Source: Enterobacter cloacae subsp. cloacae ATCC 13047 (GTDB lineage: Bacteria > Pseudomonadota > Gammaproteobacteria > Enterobacterales > Enterobacteriaceae). Taken from it: 64,000 nt of DNA. The translations under genes were made by a program, and so were the position numbers. Under the pieces are notes generated by a model, which saw nothing but the letters and a program-made list of their open reading frames with translations, was not told the DNA's origin and did not search any database. Shown here in pieces: positions 1-10,853 of this stretch; positions within the stretch are counted from its first letter, which is position 1, and each line of letters opens with the position of its first letter. Location of the stretch: contig NC_014121.1 in assembly GCF_000025565.1 (NCBI RefSeq), forward strand, positions 4,674,216-4,738,215, written 5' to 3'.

Positions 1-1
1 G

Positions 2-454
2 TTAAAAGTGGGGAACCAGGTTCGCCTTCTGGATATTACTCAGCGCGAACACTTCATCTTTGCCTTCGACTGTTACCGTGATCATTTCACCATCAACGGC
101 TTTGATAATTCCCTGCCATTTACGGCGGTTCTGTACGGCCATACGCAGAACGAGAGCCACTTCTTCACCGGTAAAGCGCACATAGTGCTCGGCCGTGAAC
201 ATCGGGCGATCGAGGCCAGGTGAGGAAACTTCCAGGTTGTACGCAACGGTAATTGGGTCTTCAACATCAAGAACCGCACTCACCTGGTGGCTAACATCAG
301 CACAATCATCAACATTGATGCCATCTTCACTATCAATATAGATGCGCAGCGTCGATGTGCGGCCGCGAACGAATTCGATGCCGACCAGTTCGTAGCCCAG
401 TGCTTCGACCGGTGCAGTAATCATCTCTGTTAATTTTTGCTCTAATGTGGACAA
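2..454 (-). CDS. rimP: Ribosome maturation factor RimP
   Basis: RimP assists late assembly of the 30S ribosomal subunit in the cytoplasm. The 150-residue product matches E. coli RimP in length and nearly in sequence, ending in NLVPHF just inside the window edge. The start is taken as the TTG at 452-454 (M-STLEQKL), giving the usual length. A second in-frame TTG at 464-466 and a GTG at 458-460 would add 2-4 residues, and a G-rich stretch immediately upstream could serve as ribosome binding site. It follows metY on the same strand, as in E. coli, where nusA and infB come next; those would lie outside the window. Start codon choice is the only real doubt. Confidence 0.95.
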   Translation of the reverse strand: MSTLEQKLTEMITAPVEALGYELVGIEFVRGRTSTLRIYIDSEDGINVDDCADVSHQVSAVLDVEDPITVAYNLEVSSPGLDRPMFTAEHYVRFTGEEVALVLRMAVQNRRKWQGIIKAVDGEMITVTVEGKDEVFALSNIQKANLVPHF

Positions 455-469
455 GCCCACCCCCAAGAC

Positions 470-495
470 ATAAAAAAAGGGCGTAAAGCCCAGTT
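470..495 (-). terminator. Terminator-like hairpin just upstream of rimP
   Basis: On the minus strand a GGGC/GCCC stem with a five-base loop is followed by a run of T. It lies between metY and the rimP start and could attenuate transcription entering rimP. The stem is only about four to five pairs, so it is weak. Confidence 0.4.
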
Positions 496-512
496 ATTCT
501 GTAGTCAGATAA

Positions 513-541
513 CAAAAAACCCCGATAAATCGGGGCTTTAG
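513..541 (-). terminator. Terminator between metY and rimP
   Basis: On the minus strand a CCCCGAT/ATCGGGG stem with a small loop is followed by TTTTTT. It sits downstream of the initiator tRNA and upstream of rimP, so some metY transcripts should end here while others read through into the rimP-nusA-infB operon. Confidence 0.75.
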
Positions 542-661
542 ATAACTGAACCCTATAGCCACAACTGTGGCCTGGAGCACTCTCCGAAAGAATTTTTTCA
601 AATCCAGCTACGAAGGCTCTGAGTCTTCACAGTATATTTGAAAAATGACTTTATGGGAAAG

Positions 662-738
<77 letters not shown>

Positions 739-939
739 CCTGAAACGTGGCAAATTCTACGCGTTTTGGACAGAATTTGCAAATAATGCTGGGATTTGGT
801 ACCGAAGACGGGACGTAAAACCGGCGTTTAGTATATTGATAGTGAGCCCCATCTGTCAACTCAGTTTCCGCCAGGGCATACGGAGGGAAATTTTTACAAA
901 AAACGCACGAGTCTCTTCCGGTCATCGACAAAAGATGAT

Positions 940-976
940 TAAATGAATACTCACTTATTTTGCATAAACATGCATC
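940..976 (+). promoter_or_regulatory. Probable ArgR operator region of argG
   Basis: Two adjacent AT-rich imperfect palindromes, one beginning AATGAATACTCACTTATT (941-958) and one TGCATAAACATGCAT (960-974), lie 50-85 bases before argG. Their spacing and sequence resemble paired ARG boxes, which bind the arginine repressor. The match is by eye and imperfect. Confidence 0.5.
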
Positions 977-997
977 GAGAGCGAAAGCGGTCTCTAA

Positions 998-2371
<1,374 letters not shown>

Positions 2372-2390
2372 TCGCTGATGTGAAGTGTAA

Positions 2391-2415
2391 AAGGCGTCCG
2401 ATGGACGCCTTTTTT
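2391..2415 (+). terminator. argG terminator
   Basis: A GGCGTCC/GGACGCC stem with a two-base loop, preceded by A residues and followed by TTTTTT, lies 20 bases past the argG stop codon. Confidence 0.85.
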
Positions 2416-2425
2416 GTGGCCTTTT

Positions 2426-2493
2426 GTAGGGCGGGTAAGCGCAGCGCCACCCGCCATTTTGCCCGGTGGCGCTGCGCTTACCGGGCCTACGAT
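2426..2493. repeat. REP/BIME element
   Basis: Two inverted copies of a REP-type sequence face each other: GTAGGGCGGGTAAGCGCAGC on one side and its complement GCTGCGCTTACCGGGCCTAC on the other, with GCCACC/GGTGGC inner stems. This is a classic paired palindromic unit in an intergenic space, between the argG and leuU terminators. Confidence 0.85.
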
Positions 2494-2510
2494 CGATAAA
2501 AAATACAAAC

Positions 2511-2540
2511 AAAAAAAGACGTCTTTCGACGTCTTTTTTC
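2511..2540 (-). terminator. Terminator downstream of leuU
   Basis: A symmetrical AAGACGTC/GACGTCTT stem with a TTTC loop is flanked by A and T runs on both sides, so it could act in both directions. It ends the minus-strand transcript that contains leuU. Confidence 0.8.
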
Positions 2541-2548
2541 TGGAATAT

Positions 2549-2635
2549 TGGTACCGAGGATGGGACTCGAACCCACAAGCCCGTTAGGGCACTACCACCT
2601 CAAGGTAGCGTGTCTACCAATTCCACCACCTCGGT
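2549..2635 (-). tRNA. leuU: tRNA-Leu (GAG)
   Basis: An 87-nt tRNA on the minus strand with the long variable arm typical of leucine tRNAs, anticodon GAG in CTTGAGG, T-loop GGTTCGAGTCC, acceptor CCTCGGT and encoded ACCA. The position beside secG matches E. coli leuU. Confidence 0.96.
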
Positions 2636-2644
2636 ACGGAATAC

Positions 2645-2977
2645 TTACTGCGGGATATCGCTGGTTGGCTTAGCCGGTGCAGCTGGCTGAGTCTGCTCAG
2701 TTTTCGCTGGCGCGCTCAGGTTTTCCCACTCGCTTCCTTTGCTGGTCTTGTTGCTGTTGATATTGCCAAGCACCAGGCTGATGATGAAGAACAGCGTAGC
2801 CAGAATCGCTGTAGTACGGGTCATGAAGTTCGCAGAACCACTTGAACCGAACAGCGTACCGGAAGCGCCTGCTCCGAAGGAGGCTCCCATATCAGCGCCT
2901 TTACCTTGCTGCAGCATAATCAGCGCTACGAGAGCGATGGCTACAATAAGGAAAATAACTAAAAGAGCTTCGTACAT
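2645..2977 (-). CDS. secG: Protein-export channel subunit SecG
   Basis: SecG joins SecY and SecE in the inner-membrane translocon and assists SecA-driven protein export. The product has 110 residues, as in E. coli. Two hydrophobic helices (about residues 2-22 and 52-70) are joined by a glycine-rich loop, and the tail is rich in Ala, Pro and Thr. The start is MYEALLV, which gives the family length; an upstream in-frame start is not conserved. It lies between glmM and leuU in the E. coli order. Confidence 0.97.
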   Translation of the reverse strand: MYEALLVIFLIVAIALVALIMLQQGKGADMGASFGAGASGTLFGSSGSANFMTRTTAILATLFFIISLVLGNINSNKTSKGSEWENLSAPAKTEQTQPAAPAKPTSDIPQ

Positions 2978-3156
2978 AATCAACCTGTTCCTTGCGGATT
3001 TGCCGCATACCAATGCTTCGACCAATTAGCAGGATTTTTGTTTCCCACTGAAGCGGGTGTGAATACTAACCAAAGCGAATGACCTTCGCAAGGGCAATTT
3101 TGACGCATTGTATCAACTGCAGAAAAAAACAGCAAAAAGCCATTAAATGCTTAAAA

Positions 3157-3183
3157 CTAAGGCGGCAAGCGCCGCCTTTTTAA
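3157..3183 (-). terminator. Hairpin between glmM and secG
   Basis: A GGCGGC/GCCGCC stem with a four-base loop has T-rich flanks on both sides. On the minus strand it follows the glmM stop codon by about 20 bases and would separate glmM from secG-leuU. Confidence 0.65.
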
Positions 3184-3200
3184 ACACTTACTGTGAAAAG

Positions 3201-4538
3201 TTATGCAGCTTTTACAGCATCTGCAATACGGTGCGCAAATTCAGTCACCTGCGCTTCGTCTTCGCCTTCCACCATCACGCGGATCAGCGGTTCAGTACCT
3301 GACTTACGCAGCAGGACACGCCCACGGTTGCCAAGCGCAGCTTCAACGTCTGCCATCACCGCTTTGACGTTATCATTTTCCAGCGGATCGCCTTTGCCTG
3401 CGGTGAAGCGCACGTTCACAAGGATCTGCGGGAACATTTTCATGCCGCTGCACAGATCGTGCAGGCTCATATGGTTGCGTGCCATCGCGGCAACAACCTG
3501 AAGCGCTGCCACAATGCCGTCACCGGTGGTGGTTTTATCGAGCAGGATCACATGGCCGGAGTTTTCAGCGCCAATACGCCAGCCTTTCTCCTGCAGTTTT
3601 TCCAGCACGTAGCGGTCACCCACCTTCGCGCGAACAAACGGGATCCCCAGCTGTTTCAATGCCAGCTCCAGACCCATGTTGCTCATCAGCGTGCCAACCG
3701 CACCGCCGCGCAGCTGTCCCTGACGCAGACCTTCACGCGCAATAATGTAGAGGATCTGGTCGCCATCGACCTTGTTCCCTTCGTGGTCAACCATGATCAC
3801 ACGGTCGCCGTCGCCGTCCAGGGCAATACCCAGGTCCGCTTTTTCTGCCAGCACGCGTGCCTGCAGGGCACGAACATCCGTCGCACCAACCTGTTCGTTA
3901 ATGTTCAGACCATCAGGCTCACAGCCAATGGTGATCACCTTCGCCCCCAGCTCGCGGAAAACATTCGGCGCAATGTGATACGTCGCGCCGTTTGCACAGT
4001 CCACCACAATTTTGAGGTGAGCCAGGCTTAGCTCGTTCGGGAAGGTCCCTTTGCAGAATTCAATGTAACGGCCAGCCGCATCAACAATACGGTTTGCTTT
4101 GCCCAGCTCAGCGGAATCAACACAGGTGATCTCTTTTTCCATTTCGGCTTCGATCGCCTCTTCCACATCATCCGGCAGCTTGGTGCCATCGATGGAGAAG
4201 AACTTGATACCGTTATCATAGAACGGGTTATGTGAGGCTGAAATCACGATGCCGGCTTCCGCGCGGAAGGTACGCGTCAGATAGGCGACAGCAGGTGTTG
4301 GCATTGGGCCAGTAAAGGATGCTGAAAGCCCGGCAGCGGCGAGACCGGCTTCCAGCGCAGACTCCAGCATATAGCCGGAAATACGGGTATCTTTACCAAT
4401 GATGATCTTACGCGAGCCATGACGTGCCAGAACCTTGCCAGCAGCCCAGCCAAGCTTAAGCACAAAATCAGGGGTGATTGGAGCATCGCCTACGCGCCCA
4501 CGGATACCATCGGTACCAAAATATTTACGATTACTCAT
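3201..4538 (-). CDS. glmM: Phosphoglucosamine mutase
   Basis: Interconverts glucosamine-6-phosphate and glucosamine-1-phosphate on the way to UDP-GlcNAc, the precursor of peptidoglycan and lipid A. The 445-residue product has the phosphoserine loop SASHNP near residue 102, the metal loop DGDGDR and the phosphate-binding [12 protein letters not shown] near the C terminus. The start [14 protein letters not shown] gives the E. coli length. The first eight bases overlap the end of folP, so the two are translationally coupled. Confidence 0.98.
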   Translation of the reverse strand: MSNRKYFGTDGIRGRVGDAPITPDFVLKLGWAAGKVLARHGSRKIIIGKDTRISGYMLESALEAGLAAAGLSASFTGPMPTPAVAYLTRTFRAEAGIVISASHNPFYDNGIKFFSIDGTKLPDDVEEAIEAEMEKEITCVDSAELGKANRIVDAAGRYIEFCKGTFPNELSLAHLKIVVDCANGATYHIAPNVFRELGAKVITIGCEPDGLNINEQVGATDVRALQARVLAEKADLGIALDGDGDRVIMVDHEGNKVDGDQILYIIAREGLRQGQLRGGAVGTLMSNMGLELALKQLGIPFVRAKVGDRYVLEKLQEKGWRIGAENSGHVILLDKTTTGDGIVAALQVVAAMARNHMSLHDLCSGMKMFPQILVNVRFTAGKGDPLENDNVKAVMADVEAALGNRGRVLLRKSGTEPLIRVMVEGEDEAQVTEFAHRIADAVKAA

Positions 4539-5379
4539 AGCGTTTCTTTTCCTTCGCTGCCAGTGTGGCTTCCACCACACGCATGGCTTCTACTGTTTCT
4601 TTAACATCATGGACACGGATAATATGCGCGCCTTGCATTGCTGCAATCACCGCGCAGGCCAGACTGCCGCTCAGGCGTTCACTCGGCCCGACATTCAGCA
4701 ACTGCCCAATCATCGACTTTCTCGACATGCCAACCAGCAACGGCAGGCCGAAATGATGAAACTCTGACAGGCGCGCAAGCAACGCATAATTGTGGGAGAG
4801 ATTTTTACCGAAACCGAACCCCGGGTCGAGCAGCAATTTCTCTTTTGCGATACCTGCACGCTCACAGCCTGCAATATGCTCAATAAAGAAGCGATTCACA
4901 TCTGCAAAGACATCCTCATACTTAGGCGCATCCTGCATCGTTTTCGGTTTTCCCTGCATATGCATCAGACAAACCGGCAGCCCGGTTTCCGCGGCCGCTT
5001 CAATCGCCCCCGGCTCGGTCAGAGAGCGGATATCATTGATGATGTGAGCACCCACTCGCGCCACTTCACGAATCACCTCTGGCTTAGACGTGTCCACGGA
5101 TATCCACACCTCAAAACGTTGTGCGATGGCTTCAACCACCGGGACCACACGCGCCAGTTCTTCCTCCACTGAAACCTCTGCCGCCCCCGGACGCGTCGAC
5201 TCACCGCCAACGTCAATGATGGTAGCCCCCGCGTTGATCATCAGATTGGCGTGCTTAACCGCCTCAATAAGCGTGTTATGCGTTCCGCCATCTGAGAAGG
5301 AGTCAGGGGTAACATTCAGGATCCCCATCACATGCGGATGTGAGAGATCGAGATGCGAGTCCTGGGCGATAAGTTTCAT
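4531..5379 (-). CDS. folP: Dihydropteroate synthase
   Basis: Condenses p-aminobenzoate with hydroxymethyl-dihydropterin diphosphate in folate synthesis and is the target of sulfonamides. The 282-residue TIM barrel carries both family signatures, [11 protein letters not shown] and GGESTRPGA, and the substrate-binding GMSRKSM segment. No insertion of the kind that confers sulfonamide resistance is seen in the phosphate-binding loops. The start MKLIAQD gives the E. coli length. It lies between ftsH and glmM on the same strand and overlaps glmM. Confidence 0.97.
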   Translation of the reverse strand: MKLIAQDSHLDLSHPHVMGILNVTPDSFSDGGTHNTLIEAVKHANLMINAGATIIDVGGESTRPGAAEVSVEEELARVVPVVEAIAQRFEVWISVDTSKPEVIREVARVGAHIINDIRSLTEPGAIEAAAETGLPVCLMHMQGKPKTMQDAPKYEDVFADVNRFFIEHIAGCERAGIAKEKLLLDPGFGFGKNLSHNYALLARLSEFHHFGLPLLVGMSRKSMIGQLLNVGPSERLSGSLACAVIAAMQGAHIIRVHDVKETVEAMRVVEATLAAKEKKRYE

Positions 5380-5417
5380 GGCTAAATCCCTGGTATTAAT
5401 GTGGTTAAACAGAAAAG

Positions 5418-5445
5418 AAAAACCCCGGAGCAAGCTCCAGGGTTT
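5418..5445 (-). terminator. Terminator between ftsH and folP
   Basis: On the minus strand an AAACCCTGGAGC/GCTCCGGGGTTT stem is followed by TTTTTC. It lies about 35 bases after the ftsH stop and should reduce read-through into folP-glmM. Confidence 0.8.
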
Positions 5446-5477
5446 GAGGTACAGACATACTCGCCAACAGCAGTGAC

Positions 5478-7412
5478 TTACTTGTCGCCCAACTGTTCTG
5501 ACATGGTGTTACCCGGGTTCGGCGTACGCGGTTCATCAACCGGACGCGGCGCACGCGGGGTGCCATTGTTGTCAGAATTGTTGGAAGCGCCTGGGTCTTC
5601 CCAGCCTGCTGGCGGACGCACTTCGCGGCGAGCCATCAGGTCGTCAATTTGCGGAGCATCGATGGTCTCATATTTCATGAGCGCATCTTTCATCGAATGC
5701 AGGATGTCCATATTGTCGTTCAGGATCTGACGTGCGCGACCGTAGTTACGTTCAATCAGCGCTTTCACTTCCTGGTCGATGATACGAGCCGTTTCATCAG
5801 ACATATGTTTCGCTTTCGCCACAGAACGGCCCAGGAATACTTCGCCCTCTTCCTCTGCATAGAGCAGTGGACCGAGTTTGTCGGAGAAGCCCCACTGAGT
5901 CACCATGTTACGCGCCAGGTTTGTCGCCACTTTAATATCGTTGGACGCACCAGTAGAAACATGTTCCGGACCGTAGATAATCTCTTCCGCCAGACGACCG
6001 CCGTACAGGGTTGAAATCTGGCTTTCCAGCTTCTGACGGCTGGCGCTGATCGCGTCGCCTTCAGGCAGGAAGAAGGTCACACCCAGCGCACGACCGCGCG
6101 GAATGATCGTCACTTTATGCACCGGATCGTGTTCCGGCACCAGGCGACCGATAATCGCGTGGCCCGCTTCGTGGTATGCTGTGGACTCTTTTTGCGCTTC
6201 CGTCATCACCATGGAGCGACGTTCCGCACCCATCATGATTTTGTCTTTCGCTTTTTCGAATTCCACCATCGACACTACACGTTTGTTACCGCGAGCGGCA
6301 AACAGTGCAGCTTCGTTGACCAGGTTAGCCAGGTCCGCACCGGAGAAGCCCGGAGTACCGCGCGCAATGATTGCCGCGTCGATATCTGGCGCCAGCGGTA
6401 CGCGACGCATGTGCACTTTCAGAATCTGTTCACGACCACGAACATCCGGCAGACCGACCACAACCTGACGGTCGAAACGGCCTGGACGCAGCAGCGCAGG
6501 GTCAAGAACGTCCGGACGGTTAGTTGCCGCGATAACGATAATACCCTCGTTACCTTCGAAGCCGTCCATCTCAACCAGCATCTGGTTCAGGGTCTGCTCA
6601 CGTTCATCGTGACCACCGCCCAGACCAGCGCCACGCTGGCGGCCCACGGCGTCGATTTCATCGATGAAGATAATGCACGGTGCTGCCTTTTTAGCCTGCT
6701 CGAACATGTCACGCACACGAGATGCACCGACACCCACGAACATTTCTACGAAGTCAGAACCTGAAATAGTAAAGAACGGTACCTTCGCTTCACCCGCGAT
6801 GGCTTTCGCCAGCAGGGTCTTACCGGTACCCGGAGGGCCGACCATCAGGACGCCTTTCGGGATCTTACCGCCCAGCTTCTGGAAACGGCTCGGCTCGCGC
6901 AGGTATTCAACCAGTTCACCTACCTCTTCTTTTGCTTCGTCACAACCGGCGACGTCTGCAAACGTGGTTTTGATCTGATCTTCCGTCAACATACGCGCCT
7001 TGCTCTTACCGAACGACATGGCACCTTTGCCACCGCCGCCCTGCATCTGGCGCATAAAGAAGATCCAGACGCCGATAAGAAGCAGCATCGGGAACCAGGA
7101 GATGAAGATAGAAGCCAGCAGGCTCGGTTCTTCTGGCGGCTCACCTACCACCTTGACGTTTTTAGTCAGAAGGTTATCAAGCAGCTTAGGATCGTTCACC
7201 GGGATGTAAGTCGTGTAACGGTTACTATCTTTCTTGGTAACGTTGATCTCACGTCCGTTGATACGCGCTTCGCGAACCTGGTCCTGATTGACCTCCTGCA
7301 GGAAGGTAGAATAATCCACCTTGCGGCCATTCGACTCGCTGGGCCCAAAGCTCTGGAATACTGACATCAGCACAACGGCAATGACCAGCCAGAGTATTAG
7401 GTTTTTCGCCAT
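5478..7412 (-). CDS. ftsH: ATP-dependent zinc metalloprotease FtsH
   Basis: A membrane-anchored AAA+ protease that degrades misassembled membrane proteins and regulators such as LpxC, the first committed lipid A enzyme. The 644-residue product has two N-terminal transmembrane helices around a periplasmic domain, Walker A GPPGTGKT near residue 195, Walker B IIFIDEID, an SRH arginine finger region and the zinc motif HEAGH near residue 414. The start MAKNLI gives the E. coli length; an upstream ATG would add three residues. It lies just downstream of rlmE on the same strand, a pairing known from E. coli. Confidence 0.98.
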   Translation of the reverse strand: MAKNLILWLVIAVVLMSVFQSFGPSESNGRKVDYSTFLQEVNQDQVREARINGREINVTKKDSNRYTTYIPVNDPKLLDNLLTKNVKVVGEPPEEPSLLASIFISWFPMLLLIGVWIFFMRQMQGGGGKGAMSFGKSKARMLTEDQIKTTFADVAGCDEAKEEVGELVEYLREPSRFQKLGGKIPKGVLMVGPPGTGKTLLAKAIAGEAKVPFFTISGSDFVEMFVGVGASRVRDMFEQAKKAAPCIIFIDEIDAVGRQRGAGLGGGHDEREQTLNQMLVEMDGFEGNEGIIVIAATNRPDVLDPALLRPGRFDRQVVVGLPDVRGREQILKVHMRRVPLAPDIDAAIIARGTPGFSGADLANLVNEAALFAARGNKRVVSMVEFEKAKDKIMMGAERRSMVMTEAQKESTAYHEAGHAIIGRLVPEHDPVHKVTIIPRGRALGVTFFLPEGDAISASRQKLESQISTLYGGRLAEEIIYGPEHVSTGASNDIKVATNLARNMVTQWGFSDKLGPLLYAEEEGEVFLGRSVAKAKHMSDETARIIDQEVKALIERNYGRARQILNDNMDILHSMKDALMKYETIDAPQIDDLMARREVRPPAGWEDPGASNNSDNNGTPRAPRPVDEPRTPNPGNTMSEQLGDK

Positions 7413-7514
7413 GTCACTCAAGGGATTAACCTCATATTACAACTGTGTTAAAAACAGCGTCAGGATACTCTATATCCAGTGTCATTCAAACTTTCGTCTG
7501 AAATCTACCGGTTA

Positions 7515-8141
7515 TCATTTTCGCCCGGTCGCTACAATATACACTTCACGGGAACGGGCCCGGGAAGAGTCCGGCTTACGAACTTTAACCTTCGCAAACA
7601 GGGAGCGAATTTCCTTAAGATACTCCTCGAAACCTTCGCCCTGAAACACCTTCACAACAAAACTACCACCAGGCGCTAGTACATCACGACACATTTCTAA
7701 CGCTAGCTCCACCAGATACATGGCGCGGGGGATATCCACCGCCGGTGTTCCACACATATTTGGTGCCATATCCGACATGACAACCTGGACCTTACTGTCA
7801 CCAACACGATCAAGTAACGCTTTCAGCACTAATTCATCACGAAAGTCGCCCTGAAGGAAGTCGACACCAACGATGGGATCCATTGGTAAAAGATCGCATG
7901 CGATGATGCGGCCCGTGCCGCCAATCTGCGTTACCGCATACTGCGACCATCCGCCAGGTGCCGCACCGAGGTCAACCACCGTCATCCCCGGCTTAAAAAG
8001 TTTGTCACTTTGCTGTATTTCATCAAGTTTAAACCAGGCACGGGAACGCAACCCCTTTTTCTGTGCCTGTTGAACATATTTATCGCTAAAGTGTTCCTGA
8101 AGCCAGCGGCTGGAGCTGGCAGAACGCTTTTTACCTGTCAT
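7515..8141 (-). CDS. rlmE: 23S rRNA 2'-O-methyltransferase (U2552)
   Basis: Methylates the ribose of U2552 in the 23S A-loop using S-adenosylmethionine, late in 50S assembly. The 208-residue protein has the SAM loop [11 protein letters not shown] and the K-D-K catalytic set of the RrmJ/FtsJ family, including VVMSDMAPN and [10 protein letters not shown]. It is followed by ftsH, with a gap of about 100 bases that could hold the heat-shock promoters known from E. coli; I did not identify them. Confidence 0.97.
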   Translation of the reverse strand: MTGKKRSASSSRWLQEHFSDKYVQQAQKKGLRSRAWFKLDEIQQSDKLFKPGMTVVDLGAAPGGWSQYAVTQIGGTGRIIACDLLPMDPIVGVDFLQGDFRDELVLKALLDRVGDSKVQVVMSDMAPNMCGTPAVDIPRAMYLVELALEMCRDVLAPGGSFVVKVFQGEGFEEYLKEIRSLFAKVKVRKPDSSRARSREVYIVATGRK

Positions 8142-8268
8142 TTAACATTTCCGTCCTGGTTCATCGTTGCTTGCCTGTGACGTAAATTTCTACGCAGCTA
8201 TTTGGCGATATAAGGGAGATGGCGGTAGAATGAACCGTTTTCAATCCCAACGTAAGCAAAAATATACG

Positions 8269-8562
8269 ATGAATCTGAGTACTAAACAAAAACAGCACCT
8301 TAAAGGTCTGGCACATCCGCTCAAGCCTGTAGTCATGCTTGGCAACAATGGTTTGACCGAAGGGGTGCTTGCCGAGATTGAACAAGCGCTGGAACACCAC
8401 GAGCTGATCAAGGTGAAAATTGCCTCTGAAGACAGAGACACGAAGAACTTGATCGTGGAAGCCATCGTGCGCGAAACCGGTGCCTGTAACGTGCAGGTCA
8501 TCGGTAAAACGCTGGTGCTCTATCGCCCAACTAAAGAGCGTAAAATCTCGCTGCCACGCTAA
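8269..8562 (+). CDS. yhbY: Ribosome-associated CRM-domain protein YhbY
   Basis: A 97-residue RNA-binding protein of the CRM family, associated with pre-50S particles in E. coli. The start MNLSTKQKQHLKGLAH gives the family length; the longer open frame upstream is not conserved. The GNNGLTEGV turn typical of the CRM fold is at about residues 25-33. It is divergent from rlmE, as in E. coli. Confidence 0.96.
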   Translation: MNLSTKQKQHLKGLAHPLKPVVMLGNNGLTEGVLAEIEQALEHHELIKVKIASEDRDTKNLIVEAIVRETGACNVQVIGKTLVLYRPTKERKISLPR

Positions 8563-8646
8563 GGATATCCTGAATTAAACACATTTTCTGTGTAAAACGA
8601 GGGATTTCTGTCAGCAGGTGAGCAAAATGCCATGCTCCTTGAGTTG

Positions 8647-8676
8647 ATAAAAGGCCGCTATGCGGCCTTTTTCCTT
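8647..8676. terminator. Bidirectional terminator between yhbY and greA
   Basis: A AAAGGCCGC/GCGGCCTTT stem with a three-to-four-base loop has A and T runs on either side. It separates the convergent genes yhbY and greA and can serve both. Confidence 0.85.
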
Positions 8677-8713
8677 TCTTTACAATGTATCAACATCTTC
8701 GTGGAGAGGCGAA

Positions 8714-9190
8714 TTACAGGTACTCAACCTTAATAATTTCGTATTCCACTTCGCCACCCGGGGTACGGATGGTCACGACATCGTCCTGCTCTTTGCCAAT
8801 CAGGCCGCGAGCAATCGGTGAGTTCACTGAAATCAGGTTCTGTTTGAAGTCTGCTTCATCGTCACCCACGATGCGGTAAGTCTGCTCTTCGTCAGTGTCC
8901 AGGTTCAGCACGCTAACGGTTGAACCAAAGATCACACGCCCATTGTTTGGCATTTTGGTGATATCGATAACCTGCGCATTGGACAGCTTAGCTTCGATAT
9001 CTTTAATACGCCCTTCACAGAAACCCTGCTGCTCACGGGCCGCGTGGTATTCAGCGTTCTCTTTCAGGTCGCCATGCTCACGCGCTTCCGCGATAGCGGC
9101 GATGATTTCAGGGCGACGAACAGATTTCAGGAAATCCAGCTCTTCGCGCAGTTTTTCGGCACCACGTAAGGTCATCGGAATAGCTTGCAT
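8714..9190 (-). CDS. greA: Transcript cleavage factor GreA
   Basis: Rescues backtracked RNA polymerase by stimulating cleavage of the nascent RNA through the secondary channel. The 158-residue protein has the N-terminal coiled coil carrying the acidic tip (residues near 41-44, GDLKENAEY) and a C-terminal FKBP-like domain (ARGLIGKE). It matches E. coli GreA in length. The leader contains a terminator-like hairpin (9262-9300), so expression is probably controlled by premature termination. Confidence 0.98.
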   Translation of the reverse strand: MQAIPMTLRGAEKLREELDFLKSVRRPEIIAAIAEAREHGDLKENAEYHAAREQQGFCEGRIKDIEAKLSNAQVIDITKMPNNGRVIFGSTVSVLNLDTDEEQTYRIVGDDEADFKQNLISVNSPIARGLIGKEQDDVVTIRTPGGEVEYEIIKVEYL

Positions 9191-9261
9191 TTGTTATACC
9201 TCTTAAACATTCCTGTTGGGAGCAGTGTTCCCTGCCCCGGCCCTCATGAGCGGGCCAGAAG

Positions 9262-9300
9262 CAAAAAGAAAACCGACCCGGGAGCAACGCCCCAGGTCAG
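9262..9300 (-). terminator. Attenuator-like terminator in the greA leader (GraL position)
   Basis: On the minus strand GACCTGGGGC pairs with GCTCCCGGGTC and is followed by TTTTCTTTTT, about 75 bases before the greA start. In E. coli the greA leader is terminated prematurely at such a site, releasing the short GraL transcripts. Equivalence is inferred from position and structure; the sequence of the sRNA was not compared. Confidence 0.65.
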
Positions 9301-9417
9301 CAGCAATTTTCAATTTGATACGTATTTTACCGCGAAGTTCACTATGGGTCATCGTTTACTTTGCAGTGCCATGCACCGTAGTATGACGGTTTGTTTTCGG
9401 GTTGTTAGCGCGAGATT

Positions 9418-10851
9418 ATGCGATTTTCCAGATTTATCATCGGATTGACTACCAGTATAACGTTCAGCGTTCAGGCCGCGAATGTTGATGAATATATTAA
9501 TCAGCTCCCTGCCGGGGCCAACCTTGCTCTGATGGTGCAGAAGGTCGGCGCGCAGGCACCTGAGATTGACTACCACAGTCAACAAATGGCGCTGCCTGCC
9601 AGTACTCAGAAGGTGATCACTGCGCTCGCTGCCCTGCTTCAGCTTGGTCCTGACTTCCGTTTTACCACGACTCTTGAGACCAAAGGAGAGGTTAAAGACG
9701 GTGAGCTGAAAGGCGATCTTATTGCCCGTTTTGGCGGTGACCCCACCTTCAAACGTCAGGATATCCGCAACATGGTAGCGGTGCTGAAAAAATCTGGCGT
9801 GCAGAAGATCAATGGCAACGTGTTGATCGACACCTCCATCTTTGCCAGCCACGATAAAGCGCCGGGCTGGCCGTGGAACGACATGACGCAGTGCTTTAGC
9901 GCACCGCCATCGGCAGCGATTGTTGATCGTAACTGCTTCTCGATTTCGCTTTACAGCGCGCCGAAACCGGACGATTTAGCGTTTATTCGCGTGGCGTCTT
10001 ACTACCCGGTCACCATGTTTAGCCAGGTCCGAACGCTGGCAAAAGGCTCCCCGGATGCGCAATATTGCGAACTGGATGTGGTGCCCGGCGACCTTAACCG
10101 CTTCACGCTTACCGGTTGCCTGACGCAACGCGCCGATCCCCTCCCGCTGGCCTTCGCCATCCAGGATGGCGCAAGCTACGCGGGCGCAATTCTCAAGGAC
10201 GAACTGAAACAGGCTGGGATCACCTATACCGGTACCCTGCTCCGCCAGACGCAGGTTAATCAACCCGGCACGGTTATCGCCAGCAAACAGTCTGCACCGT
10301 TGCACGATTTGCTAAGGATCATGCTGAAGAAGTCTGACAATATGATCGCCGACACCGTGTTCCGCATGATTGGTCACGCGCGTTTTGGCGTTCCGGGAAC
10401 CTGGCGTGCGGGTTCCGACGCTGTGCGTCAGATCCTTCGTCAGCAGGCGGGGATCGATTTGGGCAACACCATCGCTGTCGATGGTTCCGGGTTATCACGT
10501 CACAATTTGATCTCCCCGGCGACCATGATGCAAGTGCTTCAGTACATTGCACAACATGACACTGAGCTAAACTTTATTTCGATGCTGCCACTTGCCGGGC
10601 ATGACGGTTCACTTCAGTACCGGGCCGGTCTTCACGCCGCCGGTGTGGACGGTAAGGTATCAGCCAAAACAGGTTCACTGCAGGGTGTTTACAACCTTGC
10701 AGGCTTCATCACCACCGCCAGCGGGCAGCGTCTGGCATTCGTGCAGTATCTTTCCGGCTATGCCGTCGAACCGGCCGACCAGCGCAATCGCCGTATCCCG
10801 CTGGTGCGCTTCGAAAGCAGGCTTTATAAGGACATCTACCAGAATAACTAG
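9418..10851 (+). CDS. dacB: D-alanyl-D-alanine carboxypeptidase/endopeptidase PBP4
   Basis: A periplasmic low-molecular-weight penicillin-binding protein that trims terminal D-Ala and cuts cross-links in peptidoglycan. The 477-residue product has a signal peptide ending near SVQA (residues 17-20), the catalytic SxxK as S62-T-Q-K65, the SDN triad in KKSDNMIAD and the KTG motif in SAKTGSLQG, with the large insert typical of class C PBPs between the first two. It is divergent from greA. Only two bases separate its stop from the response regulator downstream, suggesting one transcript with the two-component system. Confidence 0.97.
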   Translation: MRFSRFIIGLTTSITFSVQAANVDEYINQLPAGANLALMVQKVGAQAPEIDYHSQQMALPASTQKVITALAALLQLGPDFRFTTTLETKGEVKDGELKGDLIARFGGDPTFKRQDIRNMVAVLKKSGVQKINGNVLIDTSIFASHDKAPGWPWNDMTQCFSAPPSAAIVDRNCFSISLYSAPKPDDLAFIRVASYYPVTMFSQVRTLAKGSPDAQYCELDVVPGDLNRFTLTGCLTQRADPLPLAFAIQDGASYAGAILKDELKQAGITYTGTLLRQTQVNQPGTVIASKQSAPLHDLLRIMLKKSDNMIADTVFRMIGHARFGVPGTWRAGSDAVRQILRQQAGIDLGNTIAVDGSGLSRHNLISPATMMQVLQYIAQHDTELNFISMLPLAGHDGSLQYRAGLHAAGVDGKVSAKTGSLQGVYNLAGFITTASGQRLAFVQYLSGYAVEPADQRNRRIPLVRFESRLYKDIYQNN

Positions 10852-10853
10852 CG

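Noticed and set aside
2426..2493. Small RNA gene between argG and leuU
   Set aside because: The symmetrical structure matches a REP/BIME pair flanked by two ordinary terminators, which explains it without a new RNA.
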